From Pseudomonas sp. MM223 (GTDB taxonomy: Bacteria; Pseudomonadota; Gammaproteobacteria; Pseudomonadales; Pseudomonadaceae), in assembly GCA_947090765.1 (NCBI GenBank), contig OX352322.1, positions 4,509,501 to 4,573,500 of the forward strand: a stretch of 64,000 nt of DNA, written 5' to 3'. The translations under genes were made by a program, and so were the position numbers. The notes below the pieces were generated by a model. The model saw nothing but the letters and a program-made list of their open reading frames with translations. It was not told the DNA's origin and made no database searches. This document shows positions 1-11,324 of the stretch, in pieces; within the stretch, counting starts at the first letter, position 1, and each line of letters starts with the position of its first letter.

Positions 1-771
<771 letters not shown>

Positions 772-788
772 CAGGGTCTGACAGTTCC

Positions 789-882
789 GGCCTCATCGCC
801 GGCAAGCCAGCTCCCACAGGTACTGCACTGTGCTCTTGGCCAGCGCAGCACCTGTGGGAGCGGCTTGCCGGCGATAGGGCCA
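789..882. repeat. REP doublet (ATCGCCGGCAAGCC type)
   Basis: Two inverted copies of a P. putida-type REP sequence, with arms around GCCGGCAAGCCAGCTCCCAC (left) and its near-complement (right), separated by about 30 bases. It lies in the 234-base hflD-purB gap and could fold into a long hairpin. The same element recurs at six other intergenic sites in this window. Confidence 0.85.
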
Positions 883-966
883 GAACAGGCAATGCACAAT
901 GCCGCACCAAATAGATGGCCCGACCTTTGGTCAGCCACCCGACTCGGGCGCAAATTTCATGTATGA

Positions 967-2376
<1,410 letters not shown>

Positions 2377-2392
2377 GCTGACCGTCGCGTGC

Positions 2393-2417
2393 AACGCCCG
2401 GCCTGGCCGGGCGTTTT
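2393..2417 (+). terminator. intrinsic terminator of purB
   Basis: A 10-bp G/C-rich inverted repeat (ACGCCCGGCC / GGCCGGGCGT) is followed directly by TTTTT, 16 bases after the purB stop. This is a textbook Rho-independent terminator. Confidence 0.88.
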
Positions 2418-2457
2418 TATTCCCGGACGAAAATTACGTTTTTTCAATAGGTTGAAC

Positions 2458-3624
2458 ATGAATCCTGATACTCCACTGCAGCTGCTCGGCGGCATCTCGG
2501 CCCGCGAATTCATGCGCGACTACTGGCAGAAGAAGCCCCTGCTGGTGCGCCAGGCCTTCCCGGACTTCATCAGCCCGATCGACCCCGACGAGCTGGCTGG
2601 CCTGGCCCTGGAAGAGGAAGTCGAGTCGCGCATCGTGCTGGAGCACGGCGCGCACCCGTGGGAACTGCGCCGCGGCCCGTTCAACGAAGACACCTTCGCC
2701 GAGCTGCCGGAAAAGGACTGGACCCTGCTGGTACAAGCGGTGGACCAGTTCGTTCCGGAAGTGGCCGAGCTGCTGGAAAACTTCCGTTTCCTGCCCAGCT
2801 GGCGTATCGACGATGTGATGATCAGCTTCGCCGCACCCGGTGGCAGCGTTGGCCCGCACTTCGACAACTACGACGTGTTCCTGCTGCAGGGCCATGGCGA
2901 GCGTAACTGGAAGATCGGCCAGATGTGCAGCAGCGACAGCCCGCTGCTGGAGCACGCCGACCTGCGCATCCTTGCCGAATTCGAGCAGAGCGAAGAGTGG
3001 ACCCTGGAGCCAGGTGACATGCTCTACCTGCCACCACGCCTGGCTCACTACGGTGTAGCCGTAGACGACTGCCTCACTTACTCGGTCGGTTTCCGCGCGC
3101 CAAGCGCCGCCGAAGTGCTGACCCACTTTACCGACTTCCTGGGCCAGTTCCTGCCGGACGAAGAGCGCTACAGTGACGCCGACGCCCAGCCGGTCAGCGA
3201 CCCGCACCAGATCCAGCATGACGCCCTCGACCGCCTCAAGGCCCTGCTCGACAAGCACATGGGCGACAAGGACCTGCTGCTGACCTGGTTCGGCCAGTTC
3301 ATGACCGAGCCGCGCTACCCCGAGCAGATCGTAGGCGAAGAGCTGAGCGAGGAAGAGCTGGTCGACGCCCTTGAGCAAGGCGCCATCCTGATCCGCAACC
3401 CGAGCGCCCGCATGGCCTGGTCCGAGTTCGAAGACGACCTGCTGCTGTTCGCCAGCGGCCGCAGCTGCCCGCTGCCTGGCAAACTGCGTGAGCTGCTGAA
3501 ACTGGTATGCGCGGCCGATGCCTTGCACATCGACAACCTGGCCGAGTGGCTTCAGGATGAAGATGGCCTTATGCTTGTACAGCAGCTGGTCAAACAAGGA
3601 AGCCTGGGATTCGCCAATGAATAA
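2458..3624 (+). CDS. cupin-4 / JmjC-type ribosomal protein oxygenase (RoxA/YcfD-like)
   Basis: A 388-residue protein of the cupin-4 JmjC family, which are 2-oxoglutarate and Fe(II)-dependent hydroxylases. E. coli YcfD (RoxA) hydroxylates Arg81 of ribosomal protein L16. The metal-binding HxD is visible in VGPHFDNYDVFLLQGHGERNW and the distal histidine in LPPRLAHYGV. The C-terminal part, after about residue 220, is the winged-helix-like dimer region of the family. I chose the ATG at 2458, giving MNPDTPLQLLGGISAREFM; the open frame extends to 2389 but that part covers the purB terminator. The stop overlaps the start of the next gene, so the two are probably co-translated. The substrate in this organism is inferred. 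Confidence 0.85.
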   Translation: MNPDTPLQLLGGISAREFMRDYWQKKPLLVRQAFPDFISPIDPDELAGLALEEEVESRIVLEHGAHPWELRRGPFNEDTFAELPEKDWTLLVQAVDQFVPEVAELLENFRFLPSWRIDDVMISFAAPGGSVGPHFDNYDVFLLQGHGERNWKIGQMCSSDSPLLEHADLRILAEFEQSEEWTLEPGDMLYLPPRLAHYGVAVDDCLTYSVGFRAPSAAEVLTHFTDFLGQFLPDEERYSDADAQPVSDPHQIQHDALDRLKALLDKHMGDKDLLLTWFGQFMTEPRYPEQIVGEELSEEELVDALEQGAILIRNPSARMAWSEFEDDLLLFASGRSCPLPGKLRELLKLVCAADALHIDNLAEWLQDEDGLMLVQQLVKQGSLGFANE

Positions 3625-4045
3625 GATCAGCGTTCGCCTCGCCGACTGGCACAAAGACAACGCCGACATCCGCCGTATCCGCGAAGCGGTGTTCGTCGCC
3701 GAGCAGCACATTCCGCCAGAGCTGGAGTTCGATTCGGAAGACCAGGACGCCCTGCACTTCCTGGCCCTGGAAGGCGACTACCCGATCGGTACCGCCCGCC
3801 TGCTGGCTGACGGCACGATCGGGCGCATCTCGGTGCTCAAGGACTGGCGCGGCCTGAAAGTGGGTGACGCGCTGATGAACGCGGTGATTGCCGAAGCGCA
3901 GAACCGCGACCTGAAACAGCAGATGCTCAGCGCCCAGGTGCACGCCACGCCGTTCTACGAGCGGCTAGGCTTTCGTGTAGTCAGCGAGGAATTCCTCGAA
4001 GCCGGCATCCCGCACGTGGACATGGTGCGCGACTCGCGCGCCTGA
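3617..4045 (+). CDS. GNAT-family N-acetyltransferase
   Basis: A 142-residue protein with the GNAT fold. The acetyl-CoA-binding stretch is visible as IGRISVLKDWRGLKVGDALM, followed by the C-terminal HATPFYERLGFRVV motif typical of the ElaA/YjcF-like subgroup. Its start at 3617 lies inside the end of the upstream cupin gene (8-base overlap), so it is the second gene of a two-gene operon. The acceptor substrate cannot be read from sequence. The pairing with a ribosome-type hydroxylase is suggestive only. Confidence 0.85.
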   Translation: MNKISVRLADWHKDNADIRRIREAVFVAEQHIPPELEFDSEDQDALHFLALEGDYPIGTARLLADGTIGRISVLKDWRGLKVGDALMNAVIAEAQNRDLKQQMLSAQVHATPFYERLGFRVVSEEFLEAGIPHVDMVRDSRA

Positions 4046-4051
4046 TCCATA

Positions 4052-4101
4052 ACCTGTACCGGCCTCTTCGCGGGCTTGCCCGCGAAGAGGCCGGTACAGG
4101 T
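4052..4101. terminator. long perfect inverted repeat, probable bidirectional terminator / REP
   Basis: Arms of about 24 bases (ACCTGTACCGGCCTCTTCGC... and its exact complement) are separated by two bases, just after the GNAT stop. The core GGCCTCTTCGCGGGC is the second REP family seen in this window. A stable hairpin at this place probably ends the cupin-GNAT transcript, although no T run follows. Confidence 0.6.
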
Positions 4102-4212
4102 CAATGACACGCCTACTGACAAAAACCTGTACATCCATCCAGATAAAACTTGCCTCCGCGCCCCCGCTTGCGCATCCTAGTGCCCATCACCCCCGATGAA
4201 GCGTCCCCGGCC

Positions 4213-6172
4213 ATGCGCCTGTTCCTCTGCGAAAAACCCTCACAGGCAAAAGACATCGCCAAAGTGCTCGGCGCCACCCGCAAGGGCGACGGCTGCTGGC
4301 AAGGCACTAATGTCTGCGTAACCTGGTGCATCGGCCACCTGCTGGAAACCGCCCCACCCGACAGCTATGACGAACGCTACAAGCGCTGGAACCTGGCCGA
4401 CCTGCCGATCATCCCCGACAAGTGGAAGATGCTGGTCAAGCCCAAGACCGCCAGCCAGTTCAAGGCGGTGAAGCGCCTGCTCGGCGAAGCGCGGGGCTGG
4501 TAATTGCCACCGACGCCGACCGCGAAGGCGAAATGATCGCCCGCGAGCTGGTCGAGCATTGCCGCTACCGCGGCCCGGTGCAGCGCCTGTGGTTGTCGGC
4601 GCTGGATGACACCTCCATCCGCAAGGCCCTGGCACGCCTGCTGCCAGGCCACGAAACGTTCAACCTTTACCACTCGGCGCTGGGCCGCTCCCGCGCCGAC
4701 TGGCTCATCGGCATGAACATGAGCCGGCTGTTCACCCTGCTTGGCCGCCAATCCGGCTACCAAGGCGTGCTGCCGGTGGGTCGGGTGCAAACACCCACCT
4801 TGCGCCTGGTGGTCGACCGCGACCGCAGCATCGCCGACTTTGTGCCGGTACCGTTCTGGGCCATCGACGTACAACTTGAACACGCAGGCCAGCGTTTCAA
4901 CGCCCAGTGGCGTGCGCCCGAGGACGCCTGCGACGACCAGGGCCGCTGCCTGAACCAGGGCTTGGCCCAACAGGCCGCCGCCGCCATCGCTAATGCCGGT
5001 ACGGCCCGTGCCGTAACGGTGAACACCGAGCGCGTGCGTGAAGCCGCGCCGCTGCTCTTCGACCTCGGCACCCTGCAGGAGCTGTGCTCGAAAAGTTCGG
5101 CCTCGGCGCCCAGGAAACCCTCGACATCGCTCAGGCCCTGTACGAAACCCACAAGCTGATCACCTACCCGCGCAGCGACTGCGGCTACCTGCCGCTGAGC
5201 CAGCACGCCGAAGCGCCGGCCATCCTCGCCGCCCTGCAACGGGCGGATGCCAGCCTCGCACCGCTGCAGCCCCACCTGGAACCGCAGCGCCGCTCGCGGG
5301 CATGGAACGACGCCAAGGTCAGCGCCCACCACGGCATCATCCCCACCGCCGCCGCCAGCGACCCGTCGCGCCTACCGGCCAAGCACAAGGCGGTGTACAC
5401 CCTGATCCGCGCCCGCTACCTGGCGCAGTTCCTGCCCAACCACGAATATGATCGCACCCAGGCCGACTTCGACTGCGCCGGCCATGCCCTGCGCGCGGTG
5501 GGCAAGCAAATCGTCGAGCCGGGCTGGCGCCGCGCCCTGCCCGAAGCACTGACTCCGGCCAAGGGCCGCGAAGCACCACCGGCCCAGGTGCTGCCAGCGC
5601 TGCGCGAAGGCCAGGACTGCACCGTGCAAAGCCTGCAACTGAAAGACCTGTGGACCCAGCCGCCCAAGCCGTTCACTGAAGGCGACCTGATCAAGGCAAT
5701 GAAGAACGTGGCCAAGCTGGTGGACGACCCGCGCCTGAGGCAGAAGCTCAAGGAAACCACCGGCATCGGCACCGAGGCTACCCGCGCCAGCATCATCCAG
5801 GGCCTGCTCGACCGCGGCTACCTGGTAAAAAACGGCAAAACGCTGGCGGCAACGCCTGCGGCCTTCAGCCTGATCGACGCCGTCCCCCGCGCCATTGCCG
5901 ACCCCGGTACCACAGCGATCTGGGAGCAGGCGCTGGACATGGTGCAAAGCGGCGAGATGAGCCTGGAAGAATTCGTCGCCCGGCAGTCGGCGTGGATGGG
6001 CAAGCTGGTTGAGCGTTGCAGCGGCATGCGCATGACCATCACCGGGCCGGCAGCCGGGGCGGCGCCGCCCTGGAAGAAAAAGCGTCGCGGTGGGGGTGGG
6101 AAAAGCAAAGCCGCCGGGAACAAGTCGGCAGCAAGCAAGCCGCGTCAGCCCCGGAAAAAAGCGACAACCTGA
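4213..6172 (+). pseudogene. topB: DNA topoisomerase III (type IA), reading frame broken by two single-base deletions
   Basis: Three consecutive frames together encode one TopB of normal size (about 650 residues). The first (4213 to about 4495) has the TOPRIM start MRLFLCEKPSQAKDIAKVLG. The second (about 4497-5090) continues with LVIATDADREGEMIARELVE and GVLPVGRVQTPTLRLVVDRD. The third (about 5092-6172) carries the active-site tyrosine in LITYPRSDCGYLP (codon 5165-5167) and a basic Lys/Arg-rich tail. Each junction is explained by loss of one base: near 4490-4500 (expected ...EARELVIATDADREGE) and in the AAAA run near 5092-5096 (expected ...KKFGLGAQE). Type IA enzymes relax and decatenate single-stranded regions of DNA. 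Both breaks sit at or beside short homopolymers, so sequencing error is as likely as true inactivation. If real, no full-length TopB is made. Start ATG at 4213 chosen because the family begins at MRLF/MRL. Confidence 0.85.
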
Positions 6173-6190
6173 TGCTTTTGCACTGGTATT

Positions 6191-6288
6191 ACTGGCCCTA
6201 TCGCCGGCAAGCCAGCTCCCACAAGCCTGCATAAGTACTGAAGCCCGCGGGGTACTTGTGGGGCTGGCTTGCCGGCGATAGGGCCAGC
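6191..6288. repeat. REP doublet (ATCGCCGGCAAGCC type)
   Basis: Inverted copies of CTATCGCCGGCAAGCCAGCT and its complement, about 30 bases apart, in the topB to oxidoreductase gap. The outer arms match perfectly from ctggcccta inward. Confidence 0.85.
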
Positions 6289-6364
6289 TCAGGCAGCACA
6301 TTAATAACAGCTAACCCACTAAACCCTGCCTGATACATTGGCACCATGAAATTTCCCTGCTAAG

Positions 6365-6394
6365 TTTTCATGAAAATAATCACAATAATTTTCA
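6365..6394. promoter_or_regulatory. candidate operator upstream of the FAD oxidoreductase
   Basis: An A/T-rich island in otherwise G/C-rich DNA, 13 bases before the next start codon. It holds a perfect 12-bp palindrome TTTTCATGAAAA (6365-6376) and a 7-bp inverted repeat TGAAAAT-N10-ATTTTCA (6371-6394). This looks like a regulator site over the leader, but I cannot name the regulator. Confidence 0.35.
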
Positions 6395-6406
6395 CGAGGC
6401 TTCTGC

Positions 6407-7696
6407 ATGTTCAAACAATCCGCCCAGCACGTCGCCAGCTACTACGCCCAGACCTACCCCGCCAGCATCCCCCTGCGCCCCACCCTGCAAGGCCCCCACG
6501 ACACCGACGTGCTGATCATCGGCGCCGGTTTCAGCGGCCTGCACACTGCCCTGCGCCTGACCCAGGCCGGCAAGCGGGTCACACTGCTGGAGGCCAGCCG
6601 CGTAGCCTGGGCTGCTTCCGGGCGCAACGGTGGCCAGGCACTGCTGGGCTGGTCGTGCGACATGCCGCCACTGGAGAAGGCCCTGGGCCTGGAACGCACC
6701 CAGCGCCTATGGGCCAGCATGTGCTGGGCCGCCGATGAAATGCGCGAGTTGCCTCTGCGCCATGGTTTCGATATCGACTACCGGCTGGGCAGCCTCTGGG
6801 CCGCTGTGCTGCCACGCAGGGTGAAAATGCTTGAAGAAGCCCTGCACGACGCCGAACATAAATGGGGCTACGACGCCCTGCGCCTGATCGGCCGCGACGA
6901 GCTGCCGCAATGGATCGACAGCCCGCGCTACCAGGCTGCGCTGTATGACGCCAAAGGTGCGCACCTCAACCCGCTGAAGCTGGCCCAAGGCCTGGCCAGT
7001 ACCATCGAAGCCGGTGGCGGGCACATCTACGAACAGAGCCGGGTAGTCAGCTATCAGCAAGCCGGCGATGGCTATGTCGCCCGTACCGAAACCGGCGAAG
7101 TGCGCTGCCAGGTGTTGGTGCTGGCCTGTAACGCCTACATCGACCGCCTCGACCGTGGCCTGTCACGCCGCCTGTTGCCCGTCGGCTCCTACCAGGTGGC
7201 CACCGCGCCACTGGACGCCGGCCTGGCCCAGTCGCTGCTGCCGCGTAACAGCTGCGTGATCGACAACCAGTTCGTGCCCGACTACTTCCGCCTCACCCCT
7301 GACCACCGCCTGCTGTTCGGCGGCGGCTGTACCTACCTGGGCGGCATTCCCAAGGATGTCGCCAGCGCCACCCGCCCCTACCTGGAGCGGGTGTTCCCGC
7401 AACTGGCCGGGGTAGCCATCGACTATGCCTGGGGCGGCCATATCGATTGCAGCATCCAGCGCACCCCGGACGTCGGCCGTGAGGGCCAGCGCTACTGGCT
7501 GCAGGGTTTCTCCGGGCATGGCGTACTGCCAACCCTGGCCGCGGCGCGGGCGGTCAGCGATGCCATTCTCGGCGACAGCGATCTGTTGGGGCTGTACCAA
7601 AGCATCGACAACGGCCGCTTCCCAGGTGGGGATCTGTTGGCAGCACCGTTGGAGGCTGCCGCCAAAGCCTGGTACAGAATGCGCGACCGCGTCTAA
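6407..7696 (+). CDS. FAD-dependent oxidoreductase, gamma-glutamylputrescine oxidase (PuuB/OrdL)-like
   Basis: A 429-residue protein of the DAO (D-amino-acid oxidase/glycine oxidase) fold. The Rossmann FAD motif DVLIIGAGFSGLHTALRL is at about residues 34-51, followed by the ARxAWAASGRNGGQ type motif (here RVAWAASGRNGGQ), which is characteristic of the OrdL/PuuB branch, and a C-terminal GFSGHGVLPT that completes the FAD site. Members oxidise secondary or primary amines such as gamma-glutamylputrescine or sarcosine with O2. The genes for a full putrescine pathway are not adjacent, so the substrate remains inferred. A candidate operator precedes the start. Confidence 0.8.
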   Translation: MFKQSAQHVASYYAQTYPASIPLRPTLQGPHDTDVLIIGAGFSGLHTALRLTQAGKRVTLLEASRVAWAASGRNGGQALLGWSCDMPPLEKALGLERTQRLWASMCWAADEMRELPLRHGFDIDYRLGSLWAAVLPRRVKMLEEALHDAEHKWGYDALRLIGRDELPQWIDSPRYQAALYDAKGAHLNPLKLAQGLASTIEAGGGHIYEQSRVVSYQQAGDGYVARTETGEVRCQVLVLACNAYIDRLDRGLSRRLLPVGSYQVATAPLDAGLAQSLLPRNSCVIDNQFVPDYFRLTPDHRLLFGGGCTYLGGIPKDVASATRPYLERVFPQLAGVAIDYAWGGHIDCSIQRTPDVGREGQRYWLQGFSGHGVLPTLAAARAVSDAILGDSDLLGLYQSIDNGRFPGGDLLAAPLEAAAKAWYRMRDRV

Positions 7697-7776
7697 GACA
7701 ACCGGGTGCTTGCTGCTCTGAAATCTCTCCTATTCTCAATAGCTCCCTTCGGTTCCTGCACACAGGAGACACGACC

Positions 7777-8607
7777 ATGAGCTATGTAACCACGAAGGAC
7801 GGGGTGCAGATTTTCTACAAAGATTGGGGCCCGCGCGACGCACCGGTCATCCATTTCCACCACGGCTGGCCGCTCAGTGCCGATGACTGGGACGCGCAGA
7901 TGCTGTTCTTCCTCGCCCAAGGTTTCCGCGTTGTCGCCCACGACCGCCGTGGCCATGGGCGTTCCAGCCAGGTGTGGGACGGCCACGACATGGACCACTA
8001 CGCCGACGATGTGGCCGCCGTGGTTGCCCACCTGGGCACCCAGGGCGCCGTGCATGTCGGCCACTCCACCGGCGGTGGCGAGGTGGTGCGTTACATGGCC
8101 CGCCACCCTGAAGACAAGGTAGCCAAGGCCGTGCTGATCGCTGCCGTGCCGCCATTGATGGTGCAAACGCCCGGCAACCCTGGCGGCCTGCCCAAGTCGG
8201 TGTTCGACGGTTTCCAGGCCCAGGTAGCGAACAACCGGGCGCAGTTTTACCGGGATGTACCGGCCGGGCCGTTCTATGGTTACAACCGCCCGGGCGTCGA
8301 AGCCAGCGAGGGCATCATCGGCAACTGGTGGCGCCAGGGCATGACCGGCAGCGCCAAGGCCCATTACGATGGCATCGTGGCGTTTTCCCAGACGGACTTC
8401 ACCGAAGACCTGAAGGGTATCCAGCAGCCGGTACTGGTGATGCATGGCGACGATGACCAGATCGTGCCGTATGAGAATTCCGGGGTGTTGTCGGCCAAGT
8501 TGCTGCCCAATGGCACACTGAAAACCTACAAAGGCTACCCGCATGGCATGCCGACTACCCATGCCGATGCGATCAATGCGGATTTGCTGGCGTTTATCCG
8601 TAGCTGA
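7777..8607 (+). CDS. alpha/beta hydrolase, arylesterase / cofactor-free haloperoxidase family
   Basis: A 276-residue protein of the classical non-heme (cofactor-free) chloroperoxidase/arylesterase group. The catalytic triad is visible: Ser97 in GHSTGG, Asp227 in HGDDDQIVP and His256 in GYPHGMP. The oxyanion region is HHGWPLSADDW near residue 30. These enzymes hydrolyse aryl esters and, with peroxide and acetate, can form peracids in vitro; the physiological substrate is usually unknown. A good ribosome site (CAGGAGACACGACC) precedes the ATG. It is monocistronic by context, with a REP-type hairpin directly after the stop. Confidence 0.9.
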   Translation: MSYVTTKDGVQIFYKDWGPRDAPVIHFHHGWPLSADDWDAQMLFFLAQGFRVVAHDRRGHGRSSQVWDGHDMDHYADDVAAVVAHLGTQGAVHVGHSTGGGEVVRYMARHPEDKVAKAVLIAAVPPLMVQTPGNPGGLPKSVFDGFQAQVANNRAQFYRDVPAGPFYGYNRPGVEASEGIIGNWWRQGMTGSAKAHYDGIVAFSQTDFTEDLKGIQQPVLVMHGDDDQIVPYENSGVLSAKLLPNGTLKTYKGYPHGMPTTHADAINADLLAFIRS

Positions 8608-8624
8608 TGTATTTCGCCTGCACC

Positions 8625-8655
8625 GGCCCTTTCGCGGGCGTGCCCGCGAAGAGGC
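8625..8655. repeat. single REP hairpin (TTCGCGGG type)
   Basis: GGCCCTTTCGCGGGC and GCCCGCGAAGAGGCC face each other across two bases, immediately after the hydrolase stop. The arms are a perfect match except for two positions. It may act as a terminator. Confidence 0.65.
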
Positions 8656-8747
8656 CAGCACTGGCAACACACCCCTCCCAGGATTACCATGTCTCCCTTC
8701 TAGCGCGGCCCTTTGCCGCCCCTTGCCTCTCTGCCTGCCAAGACCCC

Positions 8748-9527
8748 ATGCCCTTCGAACTCACCGTAGAACCCCTCACCCTGCTGATCCTGGCCCTGGT
8801 CGCCTTCGTCGCCGGTTTCATCGATGCCATCGCGGGTGGCGGTGGCCTGCTCACCACCCCGGCCCTGCTCACCGCCGGCATGCCCCCGCACCTGGTGCTG
8901 GGCACCAACAAACTCAGCTCTACCTTCGGCTCGGCCACCGCAGGTTTCACCTACTACAAGCGCAAACTGTTCCACCCGGCGCAGTGGCGCCCGGCATTGT
9001 TCGCCACCCTGGCCGGGGCCTTGCTCGGCGCCGTCATCGCCCACTACATGCCAGCCGAATGGCTGAACAAGATGCTGCCGGTAATCGTCTTCGCCTGTGG
9101 CATCTACCTGCTGTTCGGCGGCACACCCAAGGCACCGCTGGATGCCGATGCGCCGATCAAGAAGAAGTGGCAAGTGCCGCAAGGCTTCACCCTGGGCTTC
9201 TACGACGGCGTGGCAGGCCCGGGCACCGGGGCGTTCTGGACGGTCAGCACCCTGCTGCTGTACCCCATCGACCTGGTCCGTGCCAGCGGCGTGGCGCGTA
9301 GCATGAACTTCGTCAGCAACATTGCGGCGCTGACGGTGTTCATCATTTCCGGGCAGGTGGACTACATCGTCGGCCTGTGCATGGGCCTGTCGGTAATGGT
9401 CGGCGCCTTCTTTGGCGCACGCACGGCGATCAGCGGCGGCAGCAAGTTCATCCGCCCGGTGTTCATCACCGTGGTGCTGGCGTTGACTGTGCGCCTAGCG
9501 TGGCAGCACTGGTTCGGGCAAGCCTAG
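8748..9527 (+). CDS. TSUP-family (TauE/SafE) membrane transporter
   Basis: A 259-residue inner-membrane protein with about seven to eight hydrophobic segments. It has the duplicated half-domain architecture of the sulfite/sulfonate exporter family: [21 protein letters not shown] opens the first half and [20 protein letters not shown] the second. Members move sulfite, sulfoacetate or other organosulfur anions; the substrate here is not deducible. The ATG at 8748 is chosen because it starts just before the first membrane segment; the upstream open frame overlaps the REP hairpin. The 3' end overlaps the convergent nudC by 33 bases. Confidence 0.85.
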   Translation: MPFELTVEPLTLLILALVAFVAGFIDAIAGGGGLLTTPALLTAGMPPHLVLGTNKLSSTFGSATAGFTYYKRKLFHPAQWRPALFATLAGALLGAVIAHYMPAEWLNKMLPVIVFACGIYLLFGGTPKAPLDADAPIKKKWQVPQGFTLGFYDGVAGPGTGAFWTVSTLLLYPIDLVRASGVARSMNFVSNIAALTVFIISGQVDYIVGLCMGLSVMVGAFFGARTAISGGSKFIRPVFITVVLALTVRLAWQHWFGQA

Positions 9528-10325
9528 GCGGCGCGCCACATATAAATCGATCAGATACCGGGCAATGGAGCGCCCGGCCGGCAGCGGCGGCAGGTCGTGG
9601 ACGCTGAACCACTGGGCGTCCTCGATCTCGTCCGGCTGCATGACAATATCGCCACCCGCGTATTCGGCATGGAAGCCAAGCATCATCGAATGCGGGAACG
9701 GCCAGCACTGGCTGCCGACGTACTGGATGTTCTGCACCTCCAACGCCACTTCCTCTCGCACTTCGCGCACCAGGCAGTCTTCTGCCGACTCACCCGGCTC
9801 GGCAAAGCCCGCCAAGGTGCTGTACACCCCGGTGACAAAGCGCGGCGAGCGCGCCAGCAAGATTTCATCGCCACGGGTTACCAGCACGATCATGCTCGGC
9901 GAAATACGCGGGTAGCTGCGCAAATCGCACGGCTGGCAGTACATTGCCCGCTCCCAGCGAATTTGCGTCATCGCCTGGCCACAGCTGCCGCAGAAACGGT
10001 GCTCACGGGCCCAGGTGCCGATCTGCGCGGCATAACCCAGCACTTTGTAGGTGTCGAAGTCGCCTTCGAGCATGAATGCCCGCAGGCCACGCCAGTGGCA
10101 ACCGGGCACGTCGGTGGCGCTGCGCAGCTCCAGCAAAAATACCGGCTGGCCGTCAAAGTGGCCGATGCCGTGCTCGCACAGCACATCGAGGTCCTGGCGC
10201 TTGAGCCAGTCGCGGGGGAACAGCGCGCCGTTGTCGTCCACCAGAAACCCTTCCGGGCTGCGGGCCACGGCCACGCCCCCGGTGATCTGCGGGTCGAGTA
10301 CTGCAGTAGTCCAGCGTGCTGACAT
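9495..10325 (-). CDS. nudC: NAD-capped RNA hydrolase / NADH pyrophosphatase NudC
   Basis: A 276-residue Nudix enzyme. The zinc ribbon is [20 protein letters not shown] plus a fourth cysteine (about residues 112-133). The NADH-specific motif [14 protein letters not shown] follows the Nudix box. The Nudix box reads [20 protein letters not shown] with Val-Ala-Leu after it, so the usual Gly after EEx is Ala. The enzyme hydrolyses NADH to NMNH and AMP and removes NAD caps from RNA, in the cytoplasm. Its 3' end overlaps the convergent TSUP gene by 33 bases. Confidence 0.95.
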   Translation of the reverse strand: MSARWTTAVLDPQITGGVAVARSPEGFLVDDNGALFPRDWLKRQDLDVLCEHGIGHFDGQPVFLLELRSATDVPGCHWRGLRAFMLEGDFDTYKVLGYAAQIGTWAREHRFCGSCGQAMTQIRWERAMYCQPCDLRSYPRISPSMIVLVTRGDEILLARSPRFVTGVYSTLAGFAEPGESAEDCLVREVREEVALEVQNIQYVGSQCWPFPHSMMLGFHAEYAGGDIVMQPDEIEDAQWFSVHDLPPLPAGRSIARYLIDLYVARRLGLPEPVLPR

Positions 10326-10361
10326 GTCGGGGGTTCCTTGACTGCGCGTCCCCCGGCCCGA

Positions 10362-11174
10362 TCAGTCGGCGAACGTCGGTTTCTGTTTGCTCATGTGCGC
10401 CGCCACGGCCACGCGCAGGTCTTCGGACTGCAGCATCGCGGCGTTCCAGGTGGCGATGTAGTCCAGGCCATCGTCGATGCGATGGTCGCGCATGTAGCTG
10501 AGCATTTCCTTGGTGCCGGCCACGGCGATCGGCGATTTTGCAGCAATCTCCCGGGCGATGGCAAAGACACCGTCCATCAGTGCGGCCTGATCATCATAGA
10601 CCCGGTTGACCAGGCCGATGCGCAGGGCCTCGTCGGCCGCAACGTTGCGCCCGGTGAAAGCCAGCTCACGCATCATGCCGTCGCCAATGATACGTGGCAA
10701 ACGTTGCAGTGTGCCGACGTCGGCAGCCATGCCCATGTCGATTTCCTTGATCGAGAACTGCGCGTCGCTGCTGCAGTAGCGCATGTCGCACGCCGAGATA
10801 AGGTCGATGGCGCCGCCGATGCAGTAGCCCTGCACAGCCGCCAGTACCGGCTTGCGGCATTTGTCCACGGCGGTGAACGAGGCCTGCAAGCGCTGGATGG
10901 TACTGCGCAAAAAGCGCGCATTACGGCCCACGTCCTTGCCCATTTGCCCGGCCAGCGAAGCCAGCATCATCAGGTCGATGCCCGCGGAAAAATGCTTGCC
11001 GGCACCGCTGATCACCACCGCCCGCACGGCATCGGTGTCGTCGATCCACTGGAATATAGTGATGATCTCTTCCCAGAAGGCCGCGTTCATCGCGTTGACT
11101 TTTTCCGGGCGGTTGATCTGAACGTGGGCGATGTTGTCGGTCAGTTCAACCTTGAACGCACTGTACTCGGTCAC
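10362..11174 (-). CDS. enoyl-CoA hydratase/isomerase family, dienoyl-CoA isomerase-like
   Basis: A crotonase-fold protein of about 270 residues. The CoA/oxyanion segments are GAGKHFSAGIDLMML and AAVQGYCIGGAIDLI; the acidic residues in DAQFSIKEIDMGMAADVGTL match the delta3,5-delta2,4-dienoyl-CoA isomerase (ECH1) pattern, where Asp and Glu act together. That reaction belongs to beta-oxidation of odd-position unsaturated fatty acids. I prefer the GTG at 11174, because AGGAG lies eight bases upstream of it. An in-frame ATG at 11204 would add ten residues but has no ribosome site. The gene lies upstream of nudC on the same strand with a 36-base gap, so the two may be co-transcribed. Confidence 0.85.
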   Translation of the reverse strand: MTEYSAFKVELTDNIAHVQINRPEKVNAMNAAFWEEIITIFQWIDDTDAVRAVVISGAGKHFSAGIDLMMLASLAGQMGKDVGRNARFLRSTIQRLQASFTAVDKCRKPVLAAVQGYCIGGAIDLISACDMRYCSSDAQFSIKEIDMGMAADVGTLQRLPRIIGDGMMRELAFTGRNVAADEALRIGLVNRVYDDQAALMDGVFAIAREIAAKSPIAVAGTKEMLSYMRDHRIDDGLDYIATWNAAMLQSEDLRVAVAAHMSKQKPTFAD

Positions 11175-11324
11175 GGGCGGCACTCCTGCGGGTGAAGGAT
11201 TCATAGCGCGGATGGTAACCCAGGCCGATGACCGCACTTGTGCCAAAAACGGGACTGCACGCCTTGCCTAAGGCGCGTTGATCCGGCACCGTGCGCCATC
11301 GCCGAATTATAAGGATACATATTC

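Noticed and set aside
5088..5098. Programmed -1 frameshifting in topB (dnaX-like)
   Set aside because: Only four A are present and no slippery heptamer or stem-loop fits; the second break in the same gene has no slippery site at all.
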